The notes: generated by a model not told the origin, from the sequence alone. Positions 25,452 to 34,008 are shown, counted from the first letter of the stretch. The stretch: DNA of 64,000 nt from Bifidobacterium dentium JCM 1195 = DSM 20436 (GCF_001042595.1 NZ_AP012326.1:1178001-1242000), one strand, 5' to 3'. Program-made: numbers and translations.

Positions 25452-28124
25452 ATGGAAACGCCAACTAAAAAAACTTCGGAATTCAAAAAGTCATTCAGTT
25501 CCCTTGACATCCTGATGATCGCCTTCGGCGCGATGATCGGCTGGGGATGGGTGGTCTCCACCGGCGACTGGATCGGTACGGCAGGCGTGATCGGCGCCAT
25601 GCTCGGCTTCATCCTCGGCGGCGTGATGATCTTTTTCATCGGCATGACCTATGCCGAGCTGACGCCGGCAATGCCCGAATGCGGCGGTGAGCATGTGTTC
25701 AGCATGCGTGCCATGGGACCGATCGGCTCATTCGTCTGTACCTGGGCCATCGTACTCGGTTACGTGAGCGTCGTCTGCTTCGAGGCGTGCGCCTTGCCGA
25801 CCATCATCACGTATGTGTGGCCGGACTTCCTGCAGGGGTACCTATACTCCGTCGCAGGATTCGATATCTACGCCACATGGCTGGGCACCGCCGTGCTGTT
25901 CGCCGTCTTCATCACCGTCATCAATATCATGGGTGCGCAGATCGCGGCCAAGCTGCAGAACATTCTGACCCTATGCATCGGCGCCGCCGGCATCCTGCTG
26001 ATCGCGGCATCCGTGATCACCGGAGATGCCTCCAACCTGCAGGACCAGATGTTCGAAGGCTCGGGCATGGGCGGCATGATGGCCACCATCGTCAAGGTCG
26101 CCGCCGTCAGCCCGTTCTTCTTCATCGGCTTTGACGTGATTCCACAGGCCGCCGAAGAGATCAACGTGCCGCTTAAGAAGATCGGCAAGATCCTCATCCT
26201 CTCCATCGTTTTGGGCATCAGCTTCTATGCGTTGGTGATTTTCTCCGTAGGCTACGTGATGACCGGCGATCAGGTCGCCGCCTCCGCCAATGGCACCGGC
26301 TTGGTCACCGCCGACGCCATGGCCGCGGCCTTCCACAGCAACATCATGGCGAAGGTGCTGATTCTCGCCGGCATGTGCGGCATCCTCACCAGCTGGAACT
26401 CGTTCATGATCGGCGGCAGCCGCGCCATGTACTCCATGGCCGAGTCCTATATGATCCCGCGTTTCTTCACCAAGCTGCATTCCAAGGCCAAGACCCCGTA
26501 CGTCGCCATCATCGTCGTCGGCATCCTGAGCGTGCTCGCACCGTTCGCCGGACGTAAGATGCTCGTGTGGGTTGTGGACGCAGGCAACTTCGGATGCATC
26601 CTCGCATACTGCATGGTGTCGCTGTCCTTCATCATCCTGCATGTGAAGGAACCGGACATAGTTCGCCCGTATCGGGTGAAGCATTGGAAGCTCATCGGCA
26701 CCATGGCCGTGCTGATGTCCGGCATCATGATCATGCTGTACATCCTTCCGGGCACCGGTGTGACCCTGGCTCCGCAGGAATGGCTCATGGTCGCCGGCTG
26801 GTCCGCGCTCGGCGTCGTGTTCTTCATCTTCAGCAAGATGGTCTACAAGGACAAGTTCGGCTATTATGCGCAGCTGTACGTCAGCGAACTCGATAACGGC
26901 GACGAACAGGAAAAGACGGTTTCCGAATCCTCCGCGATCATCAACCTTGCAGCGTCCGAAGCCAGCGCCCCCGACGAGTGGGCGAACGGTTTCGGCTACT
27001 TCCTGCCGATCAATCTGGTGTTCGGCAAGGGCAAGGTGCGTGAGGTCGGTACGATCGCCTCCGCGCACGGTACCACCGCAATGATCGTCACCGGCGGCCA
27101 TTCCGTGAAGAGCAGCGGCACCTACGACAAGGTCCGCGGCCTGCTCGAAGAAGCGGGCCTGACCACGGTGCTCTTCGACAAGGTCACTCCGAACCCGCTG
27201 ACCACCACGGTCGATGAGGGTGCCCGACTCGCCAAGGACCGGCAGGTCGATGTCGTGATCGGTCTGGGCGGCGGCAGCACCATGGATGCGGCCAAGGGCA
27301 TCGCGTTCATGGCCGAAAACGAGGGTGGCGTCAGCGAGTACATCTATGGCGAGCGTACCTCCGACAAGGCCCTGCCGCTCATCCTCGTGCCGACCACCTT
27401 CGGCACCGGATCCGAGGCCAACGGCTTCGCGGTCATGACCAACCCGGACAACGGCGACAAGAAGTCGTTGCGCAGCCCGGCGCTTGTGGCCACCGCGTCC
27501 ATCGTTGATCCCGACCTGATGCGCACGATGCCGAGCAGCGTGATCGCCGCCAACGGTTGCGACATGCTATGTCACTGCATCGAGGCGTTCACCGCCAATA
27601 ATGCACAGCCGTTCACCGATGCGCTCGCCCTGTATGCAATTCCGCTCATCGCCAACAACATCGTGAGCCTGTATCGAGGTGAGGGCACCGACGAACAGTG
27701 GGCCAAGGTCTGTCTCGCCGGCACCATCGGCGGCATGGTCATCAACACCGCCGGCATCACTCTGGCGCACGCCATGGAACATCCGGTCAGTGGTCTGAGG
27801 AACGTCACCCATGGCAAGGGCCTGGCTGCCATCGAGCCGACCGCCATCGAAGCGACCTATCAGTGCAACCGCTTCAAGTACGGTCGTATCGCGAGGATTC
27901 TGGGCGGCTTCACCGCCGAGGATTGCGCGCCACGAGTGAAGAGACTGCTCGCGGATCTTGATCTCAACGTGACGCTACGCGATCTCGGCATCGAGAAGAA
28001 GGACATTCCATGGTTGGCGCAGAACGCCCAGAAGGTCTCTCCGGGCAATCTTGTGAACACGCCGGGCTCCCAGCTCGTCACCACCGAGGAATCGTTGGAG
28101 AAGCTGTACGAGTCGATGCTCTGA
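25452..28124 (+). CDS. APC-family amino-acid permease fused to iron-dependent alcohol dehydrogenase
   Basis: 890 residues in one uninterrupted frame. Residues 1 to about 465 are a 12-helix APC permease, with GAMIGWGWVVSTGDWIGTAG near 25-45 and FIGFDVIPQAAEEINVP near 220-240. A polar linker (about 470-508) follows. Residues 510-890 are a full Fe-ADH: GFGYFLPINLVFGKGK, cofactor motif GGGSTMDAAK (about 606-615), and the four expected iron ligands D704, H708, H773 and H787 at family spacing. The lysine-rich end of the last helix places the dehydrogenase in the cytoplasm. No start with a ribosome site lies at the domain border. The ATG at 25452 follows GAGGAAGGA. With the aminotransferase, it suggests import of an omega-amino acid and reduction of its semialdehyde. 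Confidence 0.92.
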   Translation: METPTKKTSEFKKSFSSLDILMIAFGAMIGWGWVVSTGDWIGTAGVIGAMLGFILGGVMIFFIGMTYAELTPAMPECGGEHVFSMRAMGPIGSFVCTWAIVLGYVSVVCFEACALPTIITYVWPDFLQGYLYSVAGFDIYATWLGTAVLFAVFITVINIMGAQIAAKLQNILTLCIGAAGILLIAASVITGDASNLQDQMFEGSGMGGMMATIVKVAAVSPFFFIGFDVIPQAAEEINVPLKKIGKILILSIVLGISFYALVIFSVGYVMTGDQVAASANGTGLVTADAMAAAFHSNIMAKVLILAGMCGILTSWNSFMIGGSRAMYSMAESYMIPRFFTKLHSKAKTPYVAIIVVGILSVLAPFAGRKMLVWVVDAGNFGCILAYCMVSLSFIILHVKEPDIVRPYRVKHWKLIGTMAVLMSGIMIMLYILPGTGVTLAPQEWLMVAGWSALGVVFFIFSKMVYKDKFGYYAQLYVSELDNGDEQEKTVSESSAIINLAASEASAPDEWANGFGYFLPINLVFGKGKVREVGTIASAHGTTAMIVTGGHSVKSSGTYDKVRGLLEEAGLTTVLFDKVTPNPLTTTVDEGARLAKDRQVDVVIGLGGGSTMDAAKGIAFMAENEGGVSEYIYGERTSDKALPLILVPTTFGTGSEANGFAVMTNPDNGDKKSLRSPALVATASIVDPDLMRTMPSSVIAANGCDMLCHCIEAFTANNAQPFTDALALYAIPLIANNIVSLYRGEGTDEQWAKVCLAGTIGGMVINTAGITLAHAMEHPVSGLRNVTHGKGLAAIEPTAIEATYQCNRFKYGRIARILGGFTAEDCAPRVKRLLADLDLNVTLRDLGIEKKDIPWLAQNAQKVSPGNLVNTPGSQLVTTEESLEKLYESML

Positions 28125-28193
28125 GTGCTCAGTCACATCGATTCGCCGATGGATGGCCGTTGGGAATCCCAAAGGCGAATGCGATATGAGGGT

Positions 28194-28235
28194 GTGATGT
28201 CCCACCGTGGATAGCGGCGGGACATCACGCTTTTT
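28194..28235 (+). terminator. Rho-independent terminator of the fusion operon
   Basis: GTGATGTCCC at 28194-28203 pairs with GGGACATCAC at 28219-28228 and GCTTTTT follows. A second small pair, ATTCGCC/GGCGAAT, lies just upstream (28141-28180). Confidence 0.88.
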
Positions 28236-28317
28236 CATGTTTGGAGGCTTTTCTGCATAGGGGAAATGACCTTCCATGATGGCATAGTGGAATGCGTCAC
28301 GCAATGGGAGGAACGAC

Positions 28318-29046
28318 ATGACGTACATGCAGGCGTTGCTGGGGTTCGCGGTGCTGGCCGGAGCCATGGCCATGGTGCCAGGTCTCGACATGGTGATGAC
28401 CATGAACGAGGCAATCCACTATGGGCGACGCAACGGCATCATGGCGGGATTCGGCATCCAATGCGGCGTGCTGGTATGGGCCGTCGCCGCGTCATTGGGC
28501 CTGGCCGCACTGATTTCCGCATTCCCGCTGGCCTATGACATCATCCGCGTGATCGGAGGCATGTATCTGTTCTATCTGGCATGGAGCATGTCCGGCATGT
28601 CCGATTGGGCGAAGCGCAAGCTTGGCATCGCAACGAAGCAAACCGAAATGCAACCTCGGGAAGCCGCCGATGACTCCACCGCATCCACGGAATCCGTCGC
28701 ACGGTCCATGATCGCCCCGACCTCCAGGCCAAGCCTGTTCTCTTCATGGTGGCGCGGTTTCCTCACCGATTTCTTCAACCCGAAAATAGGCGTTTTCTAC
28801 ATCGCAGTCATCCCGCAGTTCCTCGTGTCCGGCGTCGGCAATCTCCAAATGGGTCTGTCGCTTGGACTGATCCACGCCATCGAAGGCGGTGTGATTCTCA
28901 CCGTCGTGGCCTGTGCGGCCGCCACCTTCTCCGCCAAACTCACCAGTTCACGCGGCAAAAGCATCCTTTCCATCGTTACCGGTGGCGTCATGGCCCTGCT
29001 TGGAGGCGCAACCATCCTCGACGTGGTGCGAAGCCACACCGCCTGA
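28318..29046 (+). CDS. LysE/RhtB-family amino-acid exporter
   Basis: 242 residues. Six hydrophobic segments with the family N-terminus: a membrane segment followed by VPGLDMVMTMNEAIHYGRRN (about 20-39). LysE/RhtB proteins export lysine, homoserine or threonine. The loop between the third and fourth helices is unusually long and polar, about 45 residues rich in S, T, A and E (about 105-145). GGGAGG lies seven bases before the ATG. A strong terminator separates it from the permease-dehydrogenase operon, so it is its own unit; export of an amino acid made in excess is likely. Confidence 0.87.
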   Translation: MTYMQALLGFAVLAGAMAMVPGLDMVMTMNEAIHYGRRNGIMAGFGIQCGVLVWAVAASLGLAALISAFPLAYDIIRVIGGMYLFYLAWSMSGMSDWAKRKLGIATKQTEMQPREAADDSTASTESVARSMIAPTSRPSLFSSWWRGFLTDFFNPKIGVFYIAVIPQFLVSGVGNLQMGLSLGLIHAIEGGVILTVVACAAATFSAKLTSSRGKSILSIVTGGVMALLGGATILDVVRSHTA

Positions 29047-29106
29047 CGGAAGATCACGGCCTCGCCTTTGATTGTCAAGGGGGTAGCGTGTGATACCGTG
29101 CAGGTT

Positions 29107-29520
29107 ATGGAGATTACATATACCGATGAGAAGAAGTTCACCAAAGAGCAGACGCAGCGGCTATTCCGTTCCGTCGGCTGGGTGTCAGGGGAGTATCCGG
29201 AACGCCTGTACAAGGCGTTGATGGGCTCGTCCACCGTGTTTTCGGCTTGGGATGGTGACCGTCTTGCCGGTTTGGTGCGCGTGCTTGACGATACCGAGAT
29301 GGTGGCCTACATGCACTACGTGCTTGTAGATCCGGAATATCAGGGTCACGGCATCGCCGGGCATCTGGTCGGCATGGTCAAAGACCGATACCGTGATTAC
29401 CTGTATATCGAGGTCATGCCGGAGGAGAGCAAGAACGCGTCGTTCTACCAGAAGCACGGCTTCCAGATCATGGAGGACGGCGTGGCCATGCAGATCTGCA
29501 ATCCCGGCGAGAAGCGGTGA
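29107..29520 (+). CDS. GNAT-family N-acetyltransferase
   Basis: 137 residues. The acetyl-CoA motif is in VDPEYQGHGIAGHLVGMVKD (about 78-97; QGHGIAG is the R/QxxGxG/A loop), followed by the IEVMPEESKNASFYQKHGF terminal strand and helix. Small GNAT enzymes acetylate amines, peptides or antibiotics. The ATG at 29107 lacks a ribosome site; GATACC nearby (29091-29096) could be a -10 for a leaderless message. Substrate unknown. It converges with the next gene over only 12 bases. Confidence 0.85.
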   Translation: MEITYTDEKKFTKEQTQRLFRSVGWVSGEYPERLYKALMGSSTVFSAWDGDRLAGLVRVLDDTEMVAYMHYVLVDPEYQGHGIAGHLVGMVKDRYRDYLYIEVMPEESKNASFYQKHGFQIMEDGVAMQICNPGEKR

Positions 29521-29532
29521 AACGGACGAATC

Positions 29533-30531
29533 CTACAATCTGAACGTTCGCCTGACGAATCGTTCGATCTTGCGCCAGTACACGTCCGGCGCCACCACCG
29601 AGCCCATCACATGATCGGCGCCTGGCACCAGCAACTTTTCACGGTCGAGACTTGAGCAGGCGTTGAAATTCATATCGAGGAAACGTGGGGATACGAAGGT
29701 GTCGGCGTCTCCGTGGACGAACAGCACCGGAATCGTCGCATGGCGGAGTTGCTCCATACTCGAGGCATCGTTGAAGTCGTAGCCGGCCTTGTACTTGCAG
29801 ACAAGTCCCGCCGCGTCCACGCACATCGCCGCGAGCAGCTTTGGCAGATGGAACATCGCACGGGACGTATCGATGAATTGCAGTCTCACCGACGCGTAGC
29901 CGCTGTCTTCGATGGCGGAAACCACATTACGGGGCAACCTTGGGTCTCCGACGGTCATCATCACCGTTGCCGCGCCCATCGAATTGCCATGCAGCAGGAT
30001 ACGGGCTTCGGGATCGCTTTCGATGATCAGATGAATCCAATTGAGCAGGTCATTGCGTTCCAGCCATCCCATGCCGGTATAGCGCCCCTCGCTCATCTCA
30101 TGCGCGCGCTGCGCCGGCACCAGCACCGTGAAACCGAGGCGTGCAAAGCGATGCGCCCATGTTGCCATCTCCGCGGGCTCACCCGTATACCCATGGCAGC
30201 AAATCGCGTAAAGATGCGGTTTCGGGCTTATGCAATCCGGGTCGAACAGCCAACCATGCAACGTAAGACCGTCGAAGCTCGTGATGGTGACCGGCTGCTT
30301 GGTCTCTTGAAACCATACGCCGGCTTCGCGTGCCTCGCCGGTATTCATCAGACGTTCGCGTTCCGGATCGTCCGGCGGGGACTGACGGAACATGGACTTC
30401 TTGCATTGCGAGTCCAAAGCGAACCTGAACAGCGAATTTGCACAAATGGCCAGCGCTCCCGCAGATGCCACGGCCGCGGCTCCCGTTGCAATGCAGATGG
30501 TGCGGGCGATATCAGAATGGGTGCGCCTCAT
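29533..30531 (-). CDS. Membrane-anchored alpha/beta hydrolase
   Basis: 332 residues. A hydrophobic helix at about 10-30 without a cleavage site looks like a membrane anchor. The alpha/beta core carries the nucleophile elbow GNSMG (in LLHGNSMGAATVM), the aspartate of VHGDADTFVS, and the histidine of GADHVMGS near the end. This matches the BAAT/dipeptidyl-peptidase-like or YqkD/BD-FAE-like esterases. Longer frames to 30723 are open but the ATG at 30531 has CGAGGC before it. It is likely an extracellular or membrane-facing esterase or peptidase; the substrate is unknown. Confidence 0.82.
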   Translation of the reverse strand: MRRTHSDIARTICIATGAAAVASAGALAICANSLFRFALDSQCKKSMFRQSPPDDPERERLMNTGEAREAGVWFQETKQPVTITSFDGLTLHGWLFDPDCISPKPHLYAICCHGYTGEPAEMATWAHRFARLGFTVLVPAQRAHEMSEGRYTGMGWLERNDLLNWIHLIIESDPEARILLHGNSMGAATVMMTVGDPRLPRNVVSAIEDSGYASVRLQFIDTSRAMFHLPKLLAAMCVDAAGLVCKYKAGYDFNDASSMEQLRHATIPVLFVHGDADTFVSPRFLDMNFNACSSLDREKLLVPGADHVMGSVVAPDVYWRKIERFVRRTFRL

Positions 30532-30653
30532 TGCTGCCTCGATTCTTTGATTTCGTGTATTCGTTCCCTGTTCATACATGATGACCGATGTGTTCGATTG
30601 TACGTGTGTTCCGCACCTTTGCGGCGTTGAACACGCATTGTCAGACCGATGTG

Positions 30654-30791
30654 TATACTTAAGGACTGTTGTCTTGGCGAGGGAAGCATGAGCTTCCGTA
30701 ATCGACTCGGCGTGTGAGTGCACTCCTTGAGTGTCTTCGCGGCTCGTTGATGCGCCGAAACAGAAGAACGAATATCAAGGAGATATCGATT
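30654..30791 (+). promoter_or_regulatory. rplY promoter and leader
   Basis: TGTATACT at 30652-30659 is an extended -10; no good -35 is visible. The resulting leader is about 125 bases and includes GGAAGC-ATGA-GCTTCC at about 30682-30697 and the palindrome GAGTGCACTC at about 30716-30725. A leader this long for a ribosomal protein gene may carry translational feedback. AAGGAG lies before the ATG. Confidence 0.5.
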
Positions 30792-31388
30792 ATGGCTACC
30801 ACCATTACCCTCGAAGGCGCCGCTCGTACCGAGTTCGGCAAGGGCGCTGCCCGCCGTCTGCGCGTCGCCAAGCTGATTCCGGCCACCGTGTACGCCGGCG
30901 GTGAGGCTCCGGTCTTCGTGCAGCTGCCGATGAAGGAGACCACCCTGTCCCTGCGTCACACCAACGCTCTGTTCACCATCAAGTACGGCGAGCAGACCAA
31001 GATGGCCATCGTCAAGGACGTGCAGCGCAATCCGGTGAAGCGCATCGTCGAGCATGTTGATTTCTATGAGGTCAAGGCCGGCGAGAAGATCGACGTCGAG
31101 GTGCCGGTGTTCGTCGAAGGCACTCCGAAGGGTGCCGCCGTCGCGTTCGTCGACATTCAGGAGCTCAAGGTCCGCGCCGACGTCGCCAACCTGCCCGAGA
31201 AGATCGTGGTCAACGTCGATGGCCTGACCGATGGCGCCAAGGTCTTCGCCAAGGACGTCGTGCTGCCGGAAGGCGTCGTGCTTGACGTTGAGGATCCGGA
31301 AGAGTCCGTCGTCACCGTCGAGGTGCCGGAAGATGCCGCTGAGGCAGCCCCGGCCGCCGACGCCGCCGAGACCGCCGACGCCGAGTGA
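30792..31388 (+). CDS. rplY: 50S ribosomal protein L25/general stress protein Ctc
   Basis: 198 residues, the long L25/CTC form. The N-terminal L25 domain (about 1-90) binds 5S rRNA: ATTITLEGAARTEFGKGAAR at the start. The C-terminal TL5-like beta domain runs from about 100 to 175 and ends in an A/E/D-rich tail. The ATG at 30792 has AAGGAG eight bases upstream; the frame is open earlier but has no signal. It stands alone with its own promoter and a strong terminator, as expected for a highly expressed single-gene unit. Confidence 0.95.
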   Translation: MATTITLEGAARTEFGKGAARRLRVAKLIPATVYAGGEAPVFVQLPMKETTLSLRHTNALFTIKYGEQTKMAIVKDVQRNPVKRIVEHVDFYEVKAGEKIDVEVPVFVEGTPKGAAVAFVDIQELKVRADVANLPEKIVVNVDGLTDGAKVFAKDVVLPEGVVLDVEDPEESVVTVEVPEDAAEAAPAADAAETADAE

Positions 31389-31418
31389 GATAGCTCGTTT
31401 CCGCAAGCGTTCGATTAC

Positions 31419-31460
31419 GGAGTCCGCGCATGTAGATTGCATGCGCGGACTCCTTTGTTT
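31419..31460 (+). terminator. rplY terminator
   Basis: A perfect 14-bp stem (31419-31432 with 31440-31453), seven-base loop TAGATTG, then TTTGTTT. Confidence 0.93.
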
Positions 31461-31538
31461 CCGCTACGTTTCATGCCATCTCATATCGCGAACGATGGTT
31501 ATCGATTGAGATTATGGTGTGAGAAAGTACTAACCAGA

Positions 31539-31589
31539 GCCGGCGCCACAAGCGCTGGCATGTCAACATCCGCATGCCGCGAAAGCGGC
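31539..31589 (+). promoter_or_regulatory. Hairpin-rich leader of ilvE
   Basis: Three possible stems lie just before ilvE: GCCGGCGC-CACAA-GCGCTGGC (31539-31559), GGCATG pairing with CATGCC (31557-31578), and GCCGC-GAAA-GCGGC (31576-31589). The second competes with the other two, so two folds are possible. No T-box or leader peptide with many branched-chain codons was recognised. Confidence 0.45.
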
Positions 31590-31612
31590 TGATGCATAAG
31601 AAGAAGTTAAGA

Positions 31613-32740
31613 ATGACTGAACAGAATCATCACGATCCGGCGGAGCTTGACAAGCTCACCGAGAAGTTCACCGTGCTCCCTAACGACAACCCGGCATCCG
31701 ACGCCAAGCGCGCCGAGCTCATCGACAAGCCGGCCTTCGGTCAGGTGTTCTCCGATAATATGGCCCACATGACCTGGACCAAGGGCGAAGGCTGGGGCGA
31801 TCGCCGCATCGAACCGTATACGCCGCTGAAGATGGATCCGGGCGCATCCGTGTTGCATTACGCTCAGGAATGCTTCGAAGGTCTCAAGGCCTACCGTCAC
31901 GCCGACGGCTCCACTTGGCTGTTCCGCCCGGATGCGAATGCCGAACGATTCCAGAATTCCGCCAAGCGTCTGTACCTTCCGGAACTGCCGATTGACGATT
32001 TCATCGGTTCCGTGGCTGCTCTCGTCAAGCGTGATGTGAACTGGGTGCCGTCCCGTCGTGAGTACACCCTGTACATGCGTCCGTTCATGTTCGCCTCCGA
32101 GCCGTTCCTTGGCGTGCGGGCACCGCATGAAGTGGACTATTGCGTGATTGCTTCCCCGTCTGGTCCGTACTTCCCGGGCGGTGTGAAGCCGGTCAGCATC
32201 TGGGTTGAAGACAAGTGGTTCCGTACCGGCCCTGGTGGCACCGGCTTCGCCAAGTGCGGTGGCAACTATGCGGCTTCCCTGCTCGGTGAATACACCGGCA
32301 TTGACCACGGTTGCGAACAGGTCTGCTTCGTGGACGCCGCCACCAAGACCTACCTCGAGGAGCTTGGCGGCATGAACATGATGGTCGTGCACAAGGATGG
32401 CCACGTGGAGACTCCGTCCCTGACCGGCAACATCCTGCCGGGCGTGACCCGCCGCTCCCTGATTCAGCTCATCCAGGACAATGGCCACGACGTGGTCGAA
32501 ACCATGATCGCCTTGGATCAGCTGCTCGAAGACATCAAGTCCGGCGAGGTCACCGAGGTGTTCGCCTGCGGTACCGCAGCCATCATCACCCCGATTGGCC
32601 GTTTCAAGTCCGAGAAGTTCGACGTGACCGTCGCGGATGGCGGCTCCGGCGAATTCACCGTCGCCCTGCGCAACCAGCTGCTCGGCATTCAGCTCGGCGA
32701 GATCGAGGATCCGCACAACTGGATGTGGAAGGTCTGCTGA
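31613..32740 (+). CDS. ilvE: Branched-chain amino acid aminotransferase
   Basis: 375 residues, fold-type IV PLP enzyme that makes Leu, Ile and Val from their 2-oxo acids. The PLP lysine is in TGFAKCGGNYAAS (K214). The signature segments YAQECFEGLKAYR, TYLEELGGMNM and FACGTAAIITPIG are all present. Length fits the bacterial type II BCAT. The start is ATG at 31613, preceded by a weak AAGAAG signal; two upstream in-frame ATG codons exist. A hairpin-rich leader precedes it. Confidence 0.95.
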   Translation: MTEQNHHDPAELDKLTEKFTVLPNDNPASDAKRAELIDKPAFGQVFSDNMAHMTWTKGEGWGDRRIEPYTPLKMDPGASVLHYAQECFEGLKAYRHADGSTWLFRPDANAERFQNSAKRLYLPELPIDDFIGSVAALVKRDVNWVPSRREYTLYMRPFMFASEPFLGVRAPHEVDYCVIASPSGPYFPGGVKPVSIWVEDKWFRTGPGGTGFAKCGGNYAASLLGEYTGIDHGCEQVCFVDAATKTYLEELGGMNMMVVHKDGHVETPSLTGNILPGVTRRSLIQLIQDNGHDVVETMIALDQLLEDIKSGEVTEVFACGTAAIITPIGRFKSEKFDVTVADGGSGEFTVALRNQLLGIQLGEIEDPHNWMWKVC

Positions 32741-32777
32741 TCTCCGCTAAGACCGTTTCCTGACAGCGCGTAGACCG

Positions 32778-32860
32778 CCGGAGGGCGGTATATACATCGT
32801 ACGATCGTAAACTTGGCCTGAAGGCCGGACGTGTCGTACGATGCATATACCGCCCTCCGG
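32778..32860. repeat. 27-bp inverted repeat after ilvE
   Basis: Arms 32778-32804 and 32834-32860 are complementary over 27 bases with one mismatch. Inside the 29-base centre is a second hairpin, GGCC-TGAA-GGCC. CTCTTTTA follows, so it may end ilvE transcription, but the arms are far longer than a terminator needs. Confidence 0.8.
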
Positions 32861-32943
32861 CTCTTTTATGGTGATATGGCACCTGCGGGCTATGGTATTT
32901 TTGCAGTTGCATGAAGAAACCTTGTGAGGGAGGGGGAGAAGAT

Positions 32944-33690
32944 ATGGAAGTGGCCCTGGAAAGCAACGGGTTTTTCATGGGCATCGAATACCTGGCGACG
33001 TTCTGCTGCGGTATGGTCGGCGGACTTGCCGCCGTGCGCAAGGGATATGATGTCTTTGCGATTCTCGTGACTACATGGCTCACCGCATTGGGAGGCGGCA
33101 TCATTCGTGATGTGCTGCTCGGTGCGCTCCCTCCCGCAGGCGTCTCCGACAAGGGGCTGGTAATCACCGCGCTGCTGGCGGCCGTCACCGTGGCCGTCGC
33201 ACATCCGGAAATCAACAAACTCAGATGGTCCATGCTGTCGTTGGATGCGCTGGCGCTGGGATTGTACGCCGTTAACGGTACCAGTAAGGCCATGATGTAC
33301 CACATGTCCGGCACCACGGCGATTTTTCTGGGCATGTTTACCGCATTGGGCGGCGGACTGATCAGGGACATGCTCATCAATGAAGTTCCCATGGTGATTC
33401 GTGACAAACATTGGTATGCGGTGCCATCCGCCGTCGGATGCATACTCACCGTGTTGGTGTGCAAGGGTGTGAATGCCGGCATCATCGCTTTCCCGGCGGA
33501 GGTCGTGCTTGATGTGCTCATCGTCGTACTCATGGTCGGTATGCGATTGGCGTCGGTGATCTTCGATATTCAGTTGCCTGGCGCTCTTGCACGGCACAAT
33601 ACGTATCTACCGGGTGAATCAAAGTATCTGAAACGCCCTGTCATCCATCCAGACAAAGATGATGACGGCAAAGACGACAGGCATGAATAG
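32944..33690 (+). CDS. TRIC-type cation channel / UPF0126 membrane protein (YadS-like)
   Basis: 248 residues and about seven hydrophobic segments in two repeats. Each repeat has the family glycine motif, GGGIIRDVLLG near 50-60 and GGGLIRDMLINEVP near 138-151. Bacterial relatives are TRIC-type channels; some actinobacterial members have been linked to glycine or other small-molecule flux, but the function here is open. The ATG at 32944 has GAGGGAGGGGGAG upstream; a frame open from 32911 contains that ribosome site. It converges with rpsT across a shared terminator. Confidence 0.85.
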   Translation: MEVALESNGFFMGIEYLATFCCGMVGGLAAVRKGYDVFAILVTTWLTALGGGIIRDVLLGALPPAGVSDKGLVITALLAAVTVAVAHPEINKLRWSMLSLDALALGLYAVNGTSKAMMYHMSGTTAIFLGMFTALGGGLIRDMLINEVPMVIRDKHWYAVPSAVGCILTVLVCKGVNAGIIAFPAEVVLDVLIVVLMVGMRLASVIFDIQLPGALARHNTYLPGESKYLKRPVIHPDKDDDGKDDRHE

Positions 33691-33692
33691 CA

Positions 33693-33722
33693 GAAGCCCC
33701 GCAGGAGAATCTGCGGGGCTTC
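33693..33722. terminator. Two-way terminator between TRIC gene and rpsT
   Basis: GAAGCCCCGCAG-GAGAAT-CTGCGGGGCTTC is a perfect 12-bp stem with a six-base loop, between convergent genes. A-rich and T-rich flanks favour use in both directions. Confidence 0.92.
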
Positions 33723-33747
33723 CATATAAACGGTGAGTTACGAAAAC

Positions 33748-34008
33748 TCAGAGAGCGTTGATGGCCACGGCGAGACCGGACTTGCGGTTGGCAGCCTGGT
33801 TCTTGTGGATCACGCCGGCGCCAGCAGCCTTGTCGAGCTTCTGGGCCGCGACCTTGTAGGCGGCCTCGGCGGCGGCCTTATCGCCGGCGGCGATGGCTTC
33901 GCGGGTGGCGCGAACGGCGGTCTTCAGGCCGGACTTCACTGCCACGTTACGCTTGTGGGCCTTCTCGTTGGTGAGAACGCGCTTCTTCTGCGACTTAATG
34001 TTTGCCAC
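33748..34008 (-). CDS. rpsT: 30S ribosomal protein S20
   Basis: 86 residues, highly basic. The N-terminus [20 protein letters not shown] is the signature of S20, which binds 16S rRNA near the bottom of the 30S subunit. The start is GTG at 34008 with TTGGAG about six bases before it; no ATG fits. It is divergent from lepA across 156 bases that contain promoters for both; TAGAAT at 34126-34131 is a good -10 for lepA. Confidence 0.97.
   Translation of the reverse strand: MANIKSQKKRVLTNEKAHKRNVAVKSGLKTAVRATREAIAAGDKAAAEAAYKVAAQKLDKAAGAGVIHKNQAANRKSGLAVAINAL

Noticed and set aside
25452..28124. Permease and dehydrogenase as two genes joined by a missed stop
   Set aside because: The frame is open across a 40-residue polar linker, there is no ribosome site or start codon at the border, and composition is even.
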